A stretch of DNA of 7,223 nucleotides from Gemmatimonadales bacterium (lineage in GTDB: Bacteria > Gemmatimonadota > Gemmatimonadetes > Gemmatimonadales > GWC2-71-9): positions 1-7,223 of the forward strand of contig JAUVRV010000128.1 in the NCBI GenBank assembly GCA_030597435.1, read 5' to 3'. Both the position numbers and the translations under genes were made by a program. Shown one piece after another: positions 4,604-7,223 of the stretch. How positions within the stretch are numbered: position 1 is the first letter of the stretch; each line of letters opens with the position of its first letter. The notes under the pieces were generated by a model. That model saw only the letters and a list, made by a program, of their open reading frames with translations. It was not told the DNA's origin and did no database searches.

Positions 4604-7223
4604 AGAGCGTTTTCTTTTTTGCCGATGGCCATGCGGATGGCGACGCCCAGATGGCCGACCGACTCGGTGGAAAGGGAGCCAATCTCGCCGAGATGACCAA
4701 CCTCGGCATCCCAGTTCCACCCGGATTTACAATATCTGCCAATCTCTGCCTCGAGTTCATCGAGAACGGTAAGCTCCCCGATCCCGTTGAGGCCGAGATC
4801 AGGGAAGCAATGGCCCGGTTGGAACAAGTGACCGATCGCGCCTTCGGTGACGAGAAGAATCCCTTGCTGGTATCGGTGCGGTCAGGAGCCAAAGACTCGA
4901 TGCCGGGAATGATGGATACCATTCTCAACCTGGGATTGAACGACCGGTGCGTAAATGGCCTCGCGGCACAATCAGACAACCCCCGCTTCGCGTATGACTC
5001 CTATCGCCGGTTCATTCAGATGTACGGAGACGTGGTGCACGGCATCACCGATCAAGCCGGTCATGTAAACCCATTTGAGGCCGCACTCGATGAGCTGAAA
5101 CAGAAACGGGGGGCCATACGCGATATCGACCTCGGACCCAAGGACCTCGAGGAACTAGTCCGGGCGTTCACGGAGATCTTCCGGCAAGCGGCGGGAACCG
5201 AGTTCCCCGAGGATCCGTGGGTGCAGCTGAATGGAGCCGTTGAGGCGGTGTTCGGTAGCTGGAATACAAAACGGGCCGTCGAATACCGCAGAGTCCACAA
5301 GATCCCGCACGACATGGGAACAGCGGTGACAATAGTAGCCATGGTCTACGGCAACATAGGGGAGGACTCGGGAACGGGTGTGGTGTTCACGCGTGATCCA
5401 GCGACCGGCGAGGACCGGCTGTACGGCGAGTTTCTGGTCAACGCCCAGGGCGAGGACGTCGTTGCGGGCATCCGCGATCCCGAGCCGATCGTGGCAATGA
5501 AGAACCGACTACCACAGTCGTACGATCAGCTAGTTCAGACCTGCAACCTGCTGGAAGAGCATTACAAGGACACGCAGGACGTCGAGTTCACCGTCGAGCG
5601 TGGGAAGCTGGACCTGCTGCAGACCCGAGCTGCCAAACGAACGGCCATGGCGGCCGTCAGGGTCGCCGTCGAGATGGCCAATGCGGGACTGATCGACCGG
5701 CGCACCGCCGTGACCAGGGTGAGTGCTGACCAGTTGGACCAATTGCTCCACCCGAACTTAGATCCCGCCGCTCCACTCGACATCCTCACGTCAGGGCTGC
5801 CGGCGTCTCCCGGCGCCGCCGTCGGAACGGTCGTGTTCGACTCGGAGAGGGCTGTGGAGCTGGGAGAAGCTGGAGAGGCAGTCATCCTGGTTCGACGGGA
5901 GACTGTGGCTGATGACTTCCCAGGTATGGTGGCAGCTCGTGCGATCCTCACCTCTCGCGGAGGGATGACGAGTCACGCCGCGGTAGTGGCCCGTGGCATG
6001 GGGAAATGCTGCGTAGTCGGGGCCAAGGAGGTAGAAGTAAACGAGCGCAAACTGTGCCTCACCGTGAAGGGATTCACTGTCTGGGAAGGCGAGTGGCTGA
6101 CGGTCGACGGCTCCACGGGTCGCGTGATCCTGGGTCGGGTGCCGCTGGTAGAGCACGAACCAACCGAAGATTTCGTGACCCTGATGTCGTGGGCCGACGA
6201 CATGCGAATGCTCCGAGTCCGTACAAACGCGGATACTCCGGCCGATGCCGCTCGGGCGCGAGAGTTCGGGGCTGAGGGAATCGGGCTTTGCCGGACCGAA
6301 CACATGTTCTTCGAGGGCCATCGGATACAGGCGATGCGGGAGATGATCCTGGCACCGAATCTGGAGGGGCGACGGCGCGCGCTGCGCAAGCTCTTGCCCA
6401 TGCAGCGCGAGGACTTCCTGGGGATATTCAAGGCGATGGACGGCTATCCGGTCACCATCCGCCTACTCGATCCCCCACTGCATGAATTCCTGCCTCACGA
6501 CCCTGTGGAGCTGGAAAACCTGTCGGGAGAACTCTCATTACCCCGCGTGGAGTTGGAGCGAACCCTAGCCGAACTCACCGAAGCCAATCCGATGCTGGGA
6601 CACCGGGGATGCCGGCTCGGAATCACGTACCCCGAGATCACCGAGATGCAGGCACGCGCGATATTCGAGGCTGCCTGCGAGGCGCATTTGGCTGGTGTCG
6701 AGGTCCACCCGGAAGTCATGGTGCCACTGGTGGGGGTTGTCGAGGAGCTGAAGTGCCAGGAGCGCGTGGTACGCAACACGGCCGAGTTGGTGTTCTCAGA
6801 GACCGGCTGCCGAGTTGAGTTCCTGGTTGGCACCATGATTGAGCTGCCCCGGGCCGCGGTCACCGCGGATGAGATTGCCAAATCGGCAGAGTTTTTCTCG
6901 TTCGGAACCAACGACTTGACTCAGACCGTGTTCGGGATCTCCCGCGATGATGCCTCTCGCTTCCTGCCGTCCTACATTGAGCAAGGACTGCTTGAGACAA
7001 ACCCGTTCCAGTCCCTGGACAGGGATGGAGTGGGCAAACTGATCACAATGGCGGTTGAGCTGGGACGCGGATCGAACCGGGACCTCAAGATCGGGATCTG
7101 CGGGGAGCATGGGGGCGATGCCGATTCCATTGAGTTTTTCCACAACGCAGGCTTGGACTACGTCTCATGCTCCCCGTTCCGGGTCCCGATAGCGCGTCTG
7201 GCAGCAGCGCACGCCTCAATCAA
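4600..7223 (+). CDS. ppdK: Pyruvate, phosphate dikinase (3' end just outside the window)
   Basis: PPDK interconverts pyruvate + ATP + Pi and phosphoenolpyruvate + AMP + PPi in the cytosol. The reading frame is open from the GTG at 4600 to the window edge (874 codons, no frameshift) and ends in CSPFRVPIARLAAAHASI, which is at or near the usual C terminus, so only a few codons are missing. Domains run in order. The N-terminal ATP-grasp-like part (about 1-350) has LGGKGANLAEM (22-32) and SVRSGAKDSMPGMMDT (92-107). A swivelling phosphohistidine domain carries GGMTSHAAVVARG (454-466), with catalytic His459 and Thr457, the residue that the regulatory kinase/phosphatase targets in the family. The C-terminal PEP/pyruvate TIM barrel (about 520-874) has CRTEHMFF (564-571, Arg565), IRLLDPPLHEFLP (620-632, Arg621), GTMIELPRA (744-752, Glu748), FGTNDLTQ (768-775) and ICGEHGGD (833-840, catalytic Cys834). 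The start overlaps the purF TGA as GTGA, and no Shine-Dalgarno is obvious, so translation probably depends on purF. No partner regulatory protein gene is in the window. Confidence 0.96.
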   Translation, partial: MKSVFFFADGHADGDAQMADRLGGKGANLAEMTNLGIPVPPGFTISANLCLEFIENGKLPDPVEAEIREAMARLEQVTDRAFGDEKNPLLVSVRSGAKDSMPGMMDTILNLGLNDRCVNGLAAQSDNPRFAYDSYRRFIQMYGDVVHGITDQAGHVNPFEAALDELKQKRGAIRDIDLGPKDLEELVRAFTEIFRQAAGTEFPEDPWVQLNGAVEAVFGSWNTKRAVEYRRVHKIPHDMGTAVTIVAMVYGNIGEDSGTGVVFTRDPATGEDRLYGEFLVNAQGEDVVAGIRDPEPIVAMKNRLPQSYDQLVQTCNLLEEHYKDTQDVEFTVERGKLDLLQTRAAKRTAMAAVRVAVEMANAGLIDRRTAVTRVSADQLDQLLHPNLDPAAPLDILTSGLPASPGAAVGTVVFDSERAVELGEAGEAVILVRRETVADDFPGMVAARAILTSRGGMTSHAAVVARGMGKCCVVGAKEVEVNERKLCLTVKGFTVWEGEWLTVDGSTGRVILGRVPLVEHEPTEDFVTLMSWADDMRMLRVRTNADTPADAARAREFGAEGIGLCRTEHMFFEGHRIQAMREMILAPNLEGRRRALRKLLPMQREDFLGIFKAMDGYPVTIRLLDPPLHEFLPHDPVELENLSGELSLPRVELERTLAELTEANPMLGHRGCRLGITYPEITEMQARAIFEAACEAHLAGVEVHPEVMVPLVGVVEELKCQERVVRNTAELVFSETGCRVEFLVGTMIELPRAAVTADEIAKSAEFFSFGTNDLTQTVFGISRDDASRFLPSYIEQGLLETNPFQSLDRDGVGKLITMAVELGRGSNRDLKIGICGEHGGDADSIEFFHNAGLDYVSCSPFRVPIARLAAAHASI

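Noticed and set aside
4320..4979. 219-codon minus-strand ORF opposite the purF end and the dikinase start
   Set aside because: It lies antisense to two strongly conserved genes, is Arg/Ser-rich, and shows no ribosome site or domain; long antisense ORFs are expected in GC-rich DNA.
5791..6321. 176-codon minus-strand ORF opposite the middle of the dikinase gene
   Set aside because: It is a shadow of a conserved coding sequence including the phosphohistidine motif and has no recognisable domain.

Overview
The window is a compact, single-strand stretch of bacterial chromosome. All six protein genes read on the + strand, and the DNA is GC-rich by eye. There is no sign of mobile DNA, CRISPR, tRNA or rRNA. 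Most genes are recognisable housekeeping genes. The source looks like a free-living, probably Gram-negative environmental bacterium: it has a phosphatidylethanolamine pathway, a lipoprotein with a BamE/SmpA-like domain, and a pyruvate phosphate dikinase. A Gemmatimonadota-like lineage would fit, but that is a guess from gene content and no marker gene here settles it.

Layout. (1) Positions 1-1980 hold three tightly overlapping genes. They are the 3' part of purC (SAICAR synthetase), psd (short-type phosphatidylserine decarboxylase) and pssA (CDP-diacylglycerol-serine O-phosphatidyltransferase). Each junction is a 4-base stop/start overlap (GTGA, then ATGA). pssA and psd are consecutive steps from CDP-diacylglycerol to phosphatidylethanolamine. 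(2) Positions 1981-2126 are a non-coding gap with a strong GC hairpin, ending in a textbook Shine-Dalgarno. (3) Positions 2127-2989 hold a predicted lipoprotein with a Pro/Gln/Glu-rich linker and a BamE/SmpA-like C-terminal domain. A small CxxC...CxxC zinc-ribbon protein follows; the two meet at an 8-G tract. (4) Positions 2990-3181 are a second gap with small hairpins and repeats. (5) From 3182 to the end are purF (amidophosphoribosyltransferase, Fe-S type without propeptide) and a pyruvate phosphate dikinase gene starting at a GTG that overlaps the purF stop. The dikinase gene is open at the right edge but appears to lack only its last few codons.

How they work together. purC and purF belong to de novo IMP synthesis, but purS/purQ/purL, which often sit near them, are absent between them; membrane-lipid genes and two poorly characterised genes lie there instead. 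The purF/dikinase overlap joins an enzyme that releases pyrophosphate to one that can consume pyrophosphate and AMP. That is a plausible metabolic link but remains inference. The least explained part is the lipoprotein/zinc-ribbon pair and the G tract between them. No clearly new multi-gene system is visible.
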